Shown here one piece after another: positions 23,832-33,954 of a DNA stretch of 64,000 nt; position 1 is the first letter of the stretch; each line of letters opens with the position of its first letter. Location of the stretch: assembly GCA_902702965.1 (NCBI GenBank), contig CACRXP010000093.1, positions 1,013,447 to 1,077,446 of the forward strand, read 5' to 3'. This DNA comes from Spirometra erinaceieuropaei. Lineage: Eukaryota > Platyhelminthes > Cestoda > Diphyllobothriidea > Diphyllobothriidae. Made by a program: the position numbers and the translations under genes. The notes under the pieces are model-generated. The model was not told the origin of the DNA, ran no database searches, and saw only the letters and a program-made list of their open reading frames with translations.

Positions 23832-24057
23832 ACGAATGAAAGAGAATATGCTCATCCCAGGTTCCTGTTTAAAAGAAGGCGAAAGCGCGATCAACGGGAC
23901 GGTAGATTTATTGGCAGTAGCTTTCAAAATCGGACAGGATTTCATCATCATAGATTGCCAGAGTGCATTTACGAGTGAACATTTATATTGTAGTGCCATG
24001 TGGTGGGGTCTGGTTTGCGCTGCCTGGCCCCCAATGGTCCCCGGCGTGTTGACGGCG
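23832..24057 (-). repeat. PLE pseudo-LTR (3' side)
   Basis: On the minus strand this reads CGCCGGGGACCATTG...CAATATAAATGTTCAC...TCTTTTAAACAGGAACCTGGG. The same words occur in order on the plus strand at 26166-26404, so the two copies are inverted. Confidence 0.75.
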
Positions 24058-24069
24058 TTTGTACTTCAC

Positions 24070-25930
24070 GGCGATGCGAGCTGCGCAACCTTGCTGCGGG
24101 GACGGAATGCGTGATAAAACTTTGGCAAATCAACGTGCCAATTTATAGAGTGGAAGTCCGACACTAACGTCTCCAACAGTTCTCGCCCCGTCTTGTTGCC
24201 AGCTCGCAATAATATCCGTGTGTTGGCAAGGTCGAACTCATGGCCTTCCTCCAGCGTCTCGGTTGCGACTTGAGGTAGTGAGTTGCCTCTCCGAACGGTC
24301 CGTTTGTGCTCACGTATTCGTGAGCTGAGACGTCGTCCTGTCTACCCTGTATAGTGACAAGGACAGCTATGACACGGGATTTGATAGAATGCACCCAAAT
24401 ACTCACCTTCCTCCGGCAGATCCTTCACTTTCATGATTCGGCTACGCATTGTAGCCCCCGGATGATGAGCGATATCCACGCCTAACTCAGACACAATGCG
24501 CTCTCTGGCGTCGGACACATTCTATATGTGCGACAGGGAATGCCAAGTTCTTGATATGTCTCTTCCGTTTGTCCGTAATGGGTGTGTGCGTATGCAGCGC
24601 TTGATGAAACTATTCGAGAAACGGTTACTTGTCAGTTGGTCCTTTAGATGCCGTAGTTCTAGCATCCTTCCTTCTTGGCCCACTACAGTGTGTTTTTACC
24701 CGGTAGAAAAGCTCCCTCACACAGCCACGTTTGTGAACCAATGGGTGGTTGCTATGATAGCTGAGGACGTGGGTCGTATTGGTTGCTCTTCTGTACTCTG
24801 TAGTGCTGTGTTTACCATCGGAAGTGAGCGTGACGAGCACGTCGAAGAAGAATAATTTCTCCACTTCCTCGTATTCTCTTGTAAAATGAATGTCGGGAAG
24901 AATGCTCTTAAGCAGGTTCTGAAAACATGACAGCCTGTCCTTTTCAATAATGGCTTATGTATCGTCGACGTATGGGGCGCCAAAACGCAGGTTTGTAGTG
25001 ACTGAAAGTAATCTTTTCGAGCTCTTGAAGGACTAATTCCGCAAATAAGCTTGATGTCGGCAACCCATGGGTGTTCCTTTGATTTGTTCGTATGTTCAGC
25101 CATCGAAGCAGAAAAAGGCTCGTTGGCAGAATGCAAAGAGCTGCATTAGGTTCTGGATTTTTAGGTGTCCTGCCTTTTCGTCGTACTTTTCTTCGAGGTG
25201 TTTGCGTAGCACGTCGAAGGATACCATGATTTGTTCGGGTCGAATAGTTTTTTCCCGAATGTCGGCAAGGAATTGGGTGGCCGAAGTGACTGACACAACA
25301 GAGTTCTCGCGGATAAAATTGAGTTTTCGTGAATTACATTTGGCTTGATTGTATGTGCGGCTGCCTCTCAGGAAAACGATTGGCCTCAGAGGAAAGTTGG
25401 GATTGTGGATTTTTGGTAGTCCATAGAAGCTAACCAATGCTGTGTCGGTTGGTTTAGTCTGGCGCCATTCATCAAGCAAGATTGCATTGTTGTGCCGGAG
25501 TCGGCTTAAGTGTGCAGTCAATCATTGATTAAGCCCGCGTTGCGGGTGCGGACTTGTGCGACTGTTGGTCGTCCAGAAGACCTTCTGCTTTCTCGTTGTA
25601 ATCAACGCGGTTCATCACAACGGTTACTCTTCCTTTGTCTGCCGGTAGTACTATAATGCGTTTGTCCATTTAAAATTTCTTCATTGCTTCTATTTGTGCG
25701 TGCGACATATTGCTAGCGGGCCTGTTCATCATCAGGTGAGACGTGACCCTTTGGCGCACCGTGTGTTTAGCCTCTTCGGTGGCGTTATTTCGTACTAACA
25801 TGGCCTCAAATTCGGCAGTGAAGTCGGCTGACATGGCATCAGCTGTGTTAAAATTGTCTTTATGGCTCAGCACTCTGTGTTCCGGTTCGCTTAACTGTTT
25901 CGCCTATAAGCTGTTTACCACAATTTCGTT
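24070..25930 (-). pseudogene. PLE polyprotein: reverse transcriptase and GIY-YIG endonuclease
   Basis: Minus strand, broken into several frames. An N-terminal region (25930-25670, DNFNTADAMSADFTAEFE) is followed after a stop by VLPADKGRVTVVMNRVDY. RT block 1 (25521-25096) has SFYGLPKIHNPNFPLRPIV and TSATQFLADIR...IMVSFDV. Next come FCFDGWTYEQIKGTPMG, then the catalytic YVDD at 24972-24961, then a stop one residue past the following T. The thumb (24864-24625) has LFFFDVLVT and HSNHPLVHKRGCVRELF. The C-terminal GIY-YIG nuclease starts near 24410 with GAFYQIPCHSCPCHYTG, then a stop in place of the next residue. It continues with motifs such as GHEFDLANT and GRELLETLVS in shifted frames. RT and GIY-YIG together are the hallmark of endonuclease-bearing PLEs. 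Confidence 0.85.
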
Positions 25931-26165
25931 GGTATTAATTTCGGGTTACATTTTGACGACATTTGGACTAGATTCATTCGTTTTACTTCCTGTCTCCATT
26001 TTGGCGGGGTAGATATTGTTTGGTCGAGACACTCAGTAACTGATTCGCTGACTAATAGCGTGCACTCCGCCGTTCTTTCTTCTACGACAATTCGGTATTT
26101 GCGCAGCCGTTGATCAGAACTCTTATCATTTGATTCCGGAAGCGTTAAAGGACTCGTTCTACGAC

Positions 26166-26404
26166 GGCGTCACAACGCCGGGGGACCGTTGTGGACCAGG
26201 CGGCACAAACCAGACCAGCGTAGTCCCCTCCCCTCACGACACAACAATATAAATGTTCACACGTTGCTGCAATCTAACAGTCTCTGAGGATAAACTCGAA
26301 TTCTACTTCGAAAGATAAGGCCAACAAATCCATCGTCCCAGTGATGGTGTCTTGGTCTTCTTTTAAACAGGAACCTGGGGTATGCATATTCTCTCCCATT
26401 CGGA
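26166..26404 (+). repeat. PLE pseudo-LTR (5' side, inverted)
   Basis: This matches the minus strand of 23832-24057. Shared words include AACGCCGGGGGACC, CAATATAAATGTTCAC and TTCTTTTAAACAGGAACCTGGG. It lies upstream of the PLE N-terminus, in inverted orientation to the 3' copy. Confidence 0.75.
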
Positions 26405-28330
26405 GATTACTATTATCACACTGGGCACGTGCCTACGCCATCCATCCAGAAAATATCAAAGCATGTGTTTTTATTCAAGGAACACCATTTGTTATCACCT
26501 TATTGTTTATCATAACATCGAAGCAATCGGAGCTGCGGCTGACTGATCTGCAATTGTTTTAGGGATAACTAAAAAGTGCTCTCAAAAAACACTGTAATCC
26601 TTTCAGCATACCGCCATCCAAGGACGGATGGAAACACATAATGAGTGGATTCTCCTACTCCTCGGCGAGTTACTGCAACATCCCAAGCGACCCCATTAAA
26701 AATTTTATGGATGAACTAAAAGGTCTGGTGTATTATGGCGCGCTCGAAGCCGCTCACAGGGAATGAATTTATTTTCCCTACTAAAGACAGACAGAAGAGC
26801 TGCTGAAGTGCAATCAGTTTTCGCCCCATCATCAGTGAGGTTTTCCCCGTCCGCAGTATTCAACAGGAGCAAATGATCTTTGCTTCGCATACCAAGAGTG
26901 GTGAAACTGTGGGATACTTTCGGGTGCGCTGCGGCATTGTTAAGCAAATTCCATTTAAAATCTCGCCCCGTTCAGCGGTTAAAACGCTTAGGACAGTTGA
27001 TTCCAACAGTCAAATTTGTAGTCCTCTTCACTTGGTACCTTTATACAGTCAAAGAGATTTTTGATATTGGTGCCGTCGTGAGGCAGTGATCAAGCTGTTA
27101 GAGCGGCTATCCAGTAAATGCGTGTCCTTTACTCGATCCTTCAGTAAAACTAATTATTTTGACGACAATGCGAACTTAATTAGGGCCGTGAATATAGGGA
27201 AATAAATAAACTACTGGAATTGATAAATTTGTCTCCAGACCAATTGTTGAGCGAAACTGCGCTACGTCGAATTTTTCAAAAGGTGTCGAGAATAAAGGGA
27301 CTGATGGTAAAATCTCAGCTGTCACGTTAGTCTCGAAATCTTAGTAGCGCAATAGGCAACATATATGTCGCTGGAAAACGAACAGTTTGAGGCAATGCTT
27401 TGCATTGCCGGGCTGTGTAGACCACGTCTGGTTTTCCAAAAGAATGGCTAGGTGTGTAAAATAATTGTTGCGGTGGTAAACAAAGGGCTTCATCCCCAAA
27501 AGCATGGTACCACCAGTCGATGTCGAGTCAATATCAAATTTTCGTGACAGGCACACCGAATGTACGGTGATTTTGTCCGGGAAATCGATATAAAATCAAT
27601 TTTGATTGTTTAGGACAAGCAAACACCAACAAAAAGGACACATACAGTTTTCCGTTTCGTTATTTTCTTCATCGTCAATATTAATTTGGCTGTTATATCT
27701 TCCTCCGCTACTATAAATCACTTAATTACGTTTATTTATAACGTCCGCATTTGGTGCCGATTTAATATTTTCCAGGGAAAACACACTGACACCATTCGCA
27801 GCTTTCACTCCTAGCCGGCATATTCTTGGCGATTTGTCTGTGCAGCAACAATTCCAATCTGCTAAATACAGCTGTCTCCAGCTTGATGAGGCGCCCGACT
27901 GTCAGTCGCTCAGGTTTCGAAGGACTTCTTCATACTTTCTCCAGTCTGCCTAAATAACATTCTAATGGAATATGAAAACAAGCGATTCGCCTCATGGCGT
28001 CGAACATCCGCAGCAATGTTCGAAATACTACAGGCATTGGAGACAATGGGCTTCTCACTGTGCATGAAAAAAAGAGCGAGTAACAACTCCCAACGAATTA
28101 TTAACACTATAAAAAAAATGCTGAATAAAATTTAAGTGGTTTTACTGTTTTCTTACAAAAATACGATAACTAAATAAGGTGAACACGACTGGGGTAAATA
28201 ATTCTGCAGGCTCATGTTAAGTGATGCCTTCTCCAATGCGCGTTTTTGTAGCGTGAACAATTTGCATAAAGTCTAGACGGGTTCTGTCTGAAATAAAAAG
28301 GACGATCTTATTTGTTGATGTCTAACCAAC
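26405..28330. other. Intergenic sequence
   Basis: Short overlapping open frames only. The minus strand at 26822-26843 reads CTGATGATGGGGCGAAAACTG, another PLE-tail-like motif. A tRNA-like patch near 27068-27130 (AAGCTGTTAGAGCG, CTCGATCC) is too weak to call. No gene is supported. Confidence 0.45.
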
Positions 28331-28412
28331 AGGTTGCAGGATCGACCCCAGTGTTCCTCACTTCGGAGTCGGCCAGAACTGGCCATTCCAGTCCCCCCAC
28401 GTCTTTGTCGTC
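28331..28412 (+). repeat. 5'-truncated, degraded SINE copy
   Basis: CTGGCCATTCCAGTC followed by GTCTTTGTCGTCAATG parallels the tail of the SINE at 174-336 (ATGGCCATTCCAGTCTCC, GTCTTTGTCAGTATT). A GGATCGACCC word upstream could be the remnant of the B box. Confidence 0.6.
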
Positions 28413-28885
28413 AATGTAAGTCTGCGTAAAATCTGTTGCGTTTTTTTGTCAATTTAAAGATCAACAAAGAAACGCCGAAGTGTGCAAAGAAACGCAGAGA
28501 TCAAAATCTGAAACTTAATTTTAAATTTGGACGTGGAAAGCAGGCTCCTACACTGCGTTCGTCATCTAATGACTGCCTAAAATTCTCATCCTTTCACTGC
28601 ATTTGTCCTCTAGGTAAACGGCGTTTCCAACTTAATTGTGCAGTGCCCATTTACGTAATTGTTGTATACTTAAGTCACCCGTGACAGCAGTTGCGACTGC
28701 TGTTGCGACTGATGCTTTGGCTGACTACGAAGAATTGACCTGCAATGTCGTCTTCGAGCTTGATGTTTCATGATATTCTGCTAAACAGGCAGGCCAACGT
28801 GACCAGATATGCGAGGCAAGTTTCATTTGCACTATAATCAGGCGAGTTGTTTTATGCTTAATCACCGCATTTCCCATGGCAGTCG

Positions 28886-29197
28886 TCACTCCAAAATGTC
28901 TGCACACGAAAAGAAAGATATACGTGGCGACACATTTGCCGTTGAGGCCGGCCGTGTGAATATGTTCCCGCGGAATGGCAGGTGCAGGCTCATTAAAAGA
29001 TGTTTTATATCCGTTGACAGCGAGGTTAATTTGTCAACAATTCCGTCCCTACTAATTACAACGCCTCTTACTTTATATTTGGACGTGCGCTCAAGAAGGT
29101 GTAATTGGTACCCATTTAGCCCATTAACTTTTTCTAGAAGATCTCGTTTTGCCGTGACCCAACATTTCCACCAAGCATATTGCAAATCCCTGAACAA
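28886..29197 (-). pseudogene. RTE-type LINE endonuclease fragment
   Basis: A 103-codon minus-strand frame contains LLEKVNGLNGYQL, RGVVISRDGIVDKL and LMSLHLPFRGN. These align in order with the mid-part of the apurinic endonuclease domain of RTE-clade LINEs (consensus of the type GVGFAI...RLMSLRLPL.GN...ISAYAP). The ISAYAP region here has drifted. No RT follows on the minus strand, so the fragment is isolated. The alternative, an unrelated chance frame, is less likely because three motifs keep correct spacing. Confidence 0.6.
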
Positions 29198-29235
29198 GAA
29201 GGAAATTCATTAGGTGCACGTTGGAAATATGAACA

Positions 29236-30092
29236 AGCCAGTTACCTTAGGGTGTCGCTTCTGAAATAACTTATTTTGGGCTGCATGCAAGATCGATACT
29301 CTGCAAAAAAAGACTACTTAATTAGTATGCCATTTTCTCATTGACTTTCGATGCTTTTGAAAATTCAATTATATTTCATGGAAAACATGCAAATATATAT
29401 TCATTCTTTTACTTATTGGGTGGAAATTTACGTTTCCGTCCTGTTTTATACTCGAAGGAGAGATACAATTAGGTTTTAAAAACGTTTCTAATTCCCGAAC
29501 AATTTTGAACCTAACCTGCTGTCACACTTGCATTCAGGGTTTAAAAACTACAAGCTGTATATTTTCCGTGTACAGAAAACCATGCATTCTCTACGGTGTT
29601 AAGAGGAGACCATATAAGGTTCATAAAATTAAGCAGTGGATCTAAGCAATATTGTTAACTTTACGAGCTACATTCGTAAATGCAAATACATGACGTTTCA
29701 TGAACAGCCATTTAACGGTGTTATAAAAACTTATAATTAGAAATTTTTTTAAATCCGGATTATTCTCTTCTTTTGAGTATGAAATTGGAAGAAGACGTAA
29801 TTTTCTACCGAATAAGTAAAAGAATGAATATTTGCATGCATGTTTTCAATGAAATATAATTGAATTTTCAAGGGCATCGAAAATAAATGAGAAAATTGCA
29901 TCCTACTTAGGTGGTCATTTTGCAGTGTATAGATCTTGCCTGCAGCCGCAACTAAGTTCTTTCGAAAGTCGAAACCCTGGGGTAACTGGATCCTTATAGA
30001 TTTATCCTGCATCATGATTATTTTTACAACACTCCTTAATTTAGCTTTTCGAAGCGAGAACGCATTTCGAAATTTTGGTTGACATTTCATTA
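29236..30092 (-). mobile_element. Foldback element, copy 3
   Basis: The left arm (29236-29440) and right arm (29750-30000) are inverted copies. Left words such as GGCTGCATGCAAGATC, TCATTGACTTTCGATGC and AATTCAATTATATTTCATGG reappear reverse-complemented on the right. The centre matches the centres of copies 1 and 2 only when read on the minus strand, so this copy is inverted. The outermost ~100 bases of the left arm are missing, while the right arm continues to about 30092. Confidence 0.75.
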
Positions 30093-30617
30093 GTTAGCAC
30101 ATCTACTGTATCTACGTCTAAAACCTAGAAACCTTTCGTTTTACACCCGGCATGCTCCCAATTACCTCAACCAATTTTTCTTTCTTCAACAAACAGTTGT
30201 CTACAGAATGTGGCTGTGTACCTTATTCCTGGAGGGTTTGTAGCGGGCTGGTTGCGCGGATGTCAAATGCTTTTCCCTCTGTTTTACAAGCGGCGTTGTT
30301 CATCGATCAAGACTTTCACACGCGCTCATGAGCGTCGTAGATAACATAAAGTAAAAACGTGCTTGATTCATCTCAATCTCCTGTTTCACATCGTTGGATA
30401 CATCGAGGACCTTCCATACCGGATTCATTTTCCGACACGCGAGCCATAAGGCCGACATAAGGGCGTATTCTCCAGACCACTTCTAGGAAGTCCTGGTGAA
30501 AATTAAAGAAGGATATCTAAAGATTGATTCTTTTTCGATGACAATTAATCTGCGGCTGACAGACAATCTATATCAGTTCGGTAATTTCACTATAATTTTA
30601 CAGGCAACAGTCCTCGT
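30093..30617. other. Intergenic sequence
   Basis: No frame or motif stands out. Confidence 0.4.
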
Positions 30618-31016
30618 TCAAGGGGTTGATGTGATTGAATGAGTAATAATTCTGCAGTGATTCAGACGGCAATACTGAGAAGAAAAATCTCCAGTAGATG
30701 GCACTTCTTTGGCGGCTTCTCTGGTGTTATCACGGGTGACCGCGGCTGCATATTTAAATATTCTCGGCATTTGTCCTAGCCACAACGCTTTCTGGATAAG
30801 CAAAACAAATTTTTTACGCACTCGGCTGTAACCGTATATTGAAATTTCTCGTGTCCAATATTCTTTTCCTGCCAAGTTTGAAAGTAGTGTCGACGGTGAT
30901 CCTGGCCAAAAAGTGTAAATATGTAACAGGATTCGCGTTATGTTGGGTACTATAACACCATGATGCTTTGGCCAACTGAAATATTCGGGCGAATCATATG
31001 CTTGTCCGCAGGTCAA
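30618..31016 (-). CDS. Hypothetical open frame, 132 codons
   Basis: A minus-strand frame with mixed composition, including ITRILLHIYTFWPGSPS and KEYWTREISIYGYSRVRKKF. I recognise no family. A TATTTCAG acceptor-like site lies inside it on the minus strand (near 30975), so only part may be an exon. It is one of the longest non-transposon frames here, but nothing else supports it. Confidence 0.2.
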   Translation of the reverse strand: MTCGQAYDSPEYFSWPKHHGVIVPNITRILLHIYTFWPGSPSTLLSNLAGKEYWTREISIYGYSRVRKKFVLLIQKALWLGQMPRIFKYAAAVTRDNTREAAKEVPSTGDFSSQYCRLNHCRIITHSITSTP

Positions 31017-32029
31017 ACAAGCATACTTACATACTACAACTTAATAAAAATTTAATATGTTTAGTAGCATCGAAAAGTGTGCAGTCAGAAACACGTGGGG
31101 ATGACACACATGCGGGCTAGTCTGCGGAGACCAGCATTCAAGTCGTGATTCACCCTTTGTGCATCGACTGTCTGACCGGCAGGGTCAGACTACTCCAAAG
31201 AGCAGAACAGTGGGCTGGCTGGTTGAGAGGCCCGTCTAATTGAAAGGCGTGACCCGTCGCGTAATCTAGTTTACAGTTGTCTTAGGTTGCAACATATCTA
31301 GTCAGCATTTTAATTGACAGGAAAACACCAAAGTTGTATTTCAGCGGTTTCTTGCTTGTAGGGTCCACTGAGCCCGTGACTGACGCAAGAACTGCACTTT
31401 CGTCGCAAGATGATGATTCAAATGCTATCTGATGCATATTATTACCTTTGCCGTAAGAATATATTTCTGGCACAATGCTCAAGTTGTAATATTTTCATAT
31501 CAGTAAGTTGTATCCGTGTAAAACTGAAAAACCTGTGTCGTCAATATTCGACAAATTTACTTTTATACATCCATCACTTAATGGCGATAATAAAAATGTA
31601 GGCCAAAGTCACACAGGAGCAGTTTTCATTGAAATTAGTGTTCCCTATACCCCCATAGTCATAAGAAATTTGATTTAAGGATAATAAAAACGAGATTTCT
31701 CTCACGAAGGCAGTGCATGTCTCAATAATCCATGTGCAAGCGACATTTAGTTGGCAAAAACTCGATGCTACAATGAACACCGCTAGATTCGATGGGGCGC
31801 GATATCAAGCTTTAATATGACGGCAAAAGATCCTTAGGTTAAGTTGTTACCATATCAACAGCAGAGGTACTAGGCCAAAGCCCATAACGCGTGTCTCGCC
31901 GATATTCTGCCGCTGCATGACACAGCTGTGAGAGGTTCGTCTCGTCAGCGGGTCCCCCATCATGCCCTGTGTGTTAGGTTAATGTGATACCATACTGTTA
32001 TATCGTCCAATAGTAGGACGCCAATTCAG
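31017..32029. other. Intergenic sequence
   Basis: No supported gene. The downstream flank of the Gypsy LTR begins near 32029. Confidence 0.4.
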
Positions 32030-32364
32030 TGCGGAATAAGAGACAGACAGGATACCAGAGAACAGTTTTACTGCGTCAGGCCCCGCTGTGTACATCAACT
32101 CTTTATCCTTCCGTCCGTGACTCCTTATTTAAGGATTCAGTCTTTGTCTGCGTTGCGTGTTCCTACTGTTCCAGACCTGAGCACCCGCGTGTGCAGGCCC
32201 TGGCCTTTTGCGAAACCCTAGAGGTCGCGCGTCACTCAGCGGCGGACAGATGTTTGGTTCGCATGCAGGCTTCCAAGGCAAGGCTGTTCTGCCGATTTGC
32301 GACCCTTTGTCAGGCGTGACCTCCGGTCGACAGGAACGGTGCGTCATGTTCTAGGCCGTCCTCA
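32030..32364 (-). repeat. 3' LTR of a second Gypsy-type element
   Basis: On the minus strand a purine-rich tract (GCGGGAGGCG) directly precedes TGAGGACGG at 32364. This is the expected junction of polypurine tract and LTR. A TTAAATAAGG box lies near 32130, and a CA end candidate at 32030. The 3' limit is approximate because no 5' LTR is present for comparison. Confidence 0.55.
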
Positions 32365-32368
32365 CGCC

Positions 32369-33954
32369 TCCCGCAGTTAAAGAGTGGACCTCGAATGTTC
32401 GGCAATTTGGGTGGACAATAAGTATGTCCGCGGGGCGTCTAGTTCGAGAGGACCGCCTAGGGGGCTGGACCACTTTTAGAACCTCCACATTCGGAGTCAG
32501 GATACTGAAAGTGTCAAAAGTAAGGTCTATGTCCAACTGGTTATCTGAAGTCATTCGCTGGCTCAATTGGTTCGCGTGTCATTTTACACTTCCTCGACCT
32601 GTCTCAACTTCAAAAACTACACTATGGGCCTATTCTATTACACCCTCTATAAAGGGTTCCATTCGTGGAACGTAATTCCGTACGTAGACCTCTTCTCCCA
32701 CCACGAAACAGGATATTCGCGGCTGAACCTCTCGCATCACAGGTTTCCGATACTGCAGACGTACATCGGGTTGTTTGCCCAGAAATCTTTCCGTCGGAGT
32801 TGATCCACCTAGCTTCGCTTTCGGCGTCGTTCAATAGGCCAACAGAAATGTGTTTAGGTGCTCCATCGTGACGCCTGATTTCCACATCTTTCTCATTGCC
32901 CTTTTGGATGTGCCGACAAACCTTTCGGCCTGGCGATTTGATTGAGGATGGAAAGGCGGCGACCCCATATGTGTGATTCCCCATTATTCACACATCTGCT
33001 AAAACGCGCTTGATGTACTCTGGGTCCAATTATTTGTCAAAATCTCTGCCGGGATTGCATACCTCGAGATTGACTTCTCAGCTTTCGTCACTGTGTTTTC
33101 CGCCTTGATTACCGGAAAATTGAAAACCTCTAGCCATCTCGATCAAACGTCAACCATGATGAGAAACATCTTGTTGCAAAAGGGATCCGTGTAGTCCAGA
33201 TGGATCCTACTCCAGGGTTTCCTGTCTTCCGGCCACGGCGCTGGTGGGCTTTTCGGGGGTTCTTTGCAAAACGTCCAAAGGGGTCACAACTACGGACACA
33301 ATTTTCAATGTTTTCGTTAATTCCGGGCCAGTAAACGTACTTTCTTGCCAACAGTTTAATCCGCGTTATATTCGGGGGTCCAGCATGTAGCTCCCGAAAA
33401 ACCTTTACCCAATATTTCGCCGGCACAATCACTCGGTCATCGTCCATTAAGCAGTTCTGCGCAATTTGGGATAACTTCCCAAAGTTCTGCGTCATCATGG
33501 GCCATAGTTTGTGTTCCAACTACATCTTCCCGACTTTTTCTCTACTTGTTTAACCTTGACAACGCGTCTAGGGCTCCAAATATCTGCGTGGGTATGTATT
33601 GAAGGATGAATTCATAGTTCAAGAGGATTGGTGCCCATCGTTGAATCCGTTTCCCTACATTCTGCGGTATGCCAGCCTTTGTCCCAAGAAGAAACTTCAA
33701 AGGCTGATGATACGTGGGTAAAGTGAAATTTCTGCGATATATAAACTGATAAAATCTCTGGACAGAAAAGTTCCTTTCTCTATCTGACTGTAATTTCTTT
33801 CTGCTTTCGCCAGTGACTTCGCGGCATGTATTAGAGACTGAACTTTTCCGTCCACATTCTTTTGACGCAAGACTGCGACCAGTCCACAGCCAGAGGCGTC
33901 GACCTGAACGATCGGTTCATCTTTATTGCAGTTAGACGACCCTGATTTACACAT
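32369..33954 (-). pseudogene. Gypsy Pol 3' half: RNase H and integrase
   Basis: Minus strand. An RNase H start (33954-33697) has VDASGCGLVAVLRQ and SLAKAERNYSQIEK. The integrase zinc-binding region (33519-33300) has ELHAGPPNITRIKLLARKY and VYWPGINENIE, with some His/Cys positions altered. The core follows in shifted frames: a PFHPQSNRQAERFVGTSKRA block near 32960-32900 and a TFLLAY block. A C-terminal YVRNYVPRMEP..GVIE stretch and a RRSSRTRRPADILI tail end just before the LTR. Several stops and frameshifts are present. Protease and RT are absent: similarity begins abruptly at 33954, so this is a 5'-truncated copy. It is a different family from the element at 1272-3779, since the LTR sequences share nothing. 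Confidence 0.85.

Larger units (their letters stand above)
23832..26404 (-). mobile_element. Penelope-like element with inverted terminal repeats
   Basis: A minus-strand RT plus GIY-YIG reading frame is bounded by two copies of a repeat of about 230 bases in opposite orientation (23832-24057 minus, 26166-26404 plus). PLEs are known to carry pseudo-LTRs in direct or inverted order. The order on the minus strand is N-terminal domain, RT with YVDD, thumb, then GIY-YIG nuclease near the 3' repeat. Frameshifts and stops throughout make it inactive. Confidence 0.8.

Noticed and set aside
27068..27130. tRNA-like element
   Set aside because: The A-box-like GCTGTTAGAGCG is acceptable, but the B box (CTCGATCC) is too far from consensus and no SINE body was matched.
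28809..29213. 134-codon plus-strand frame as a gene
   Set aside because: It is the shadow of the minus-strand RTE endonuclease fragment, which has recognisable motifs.
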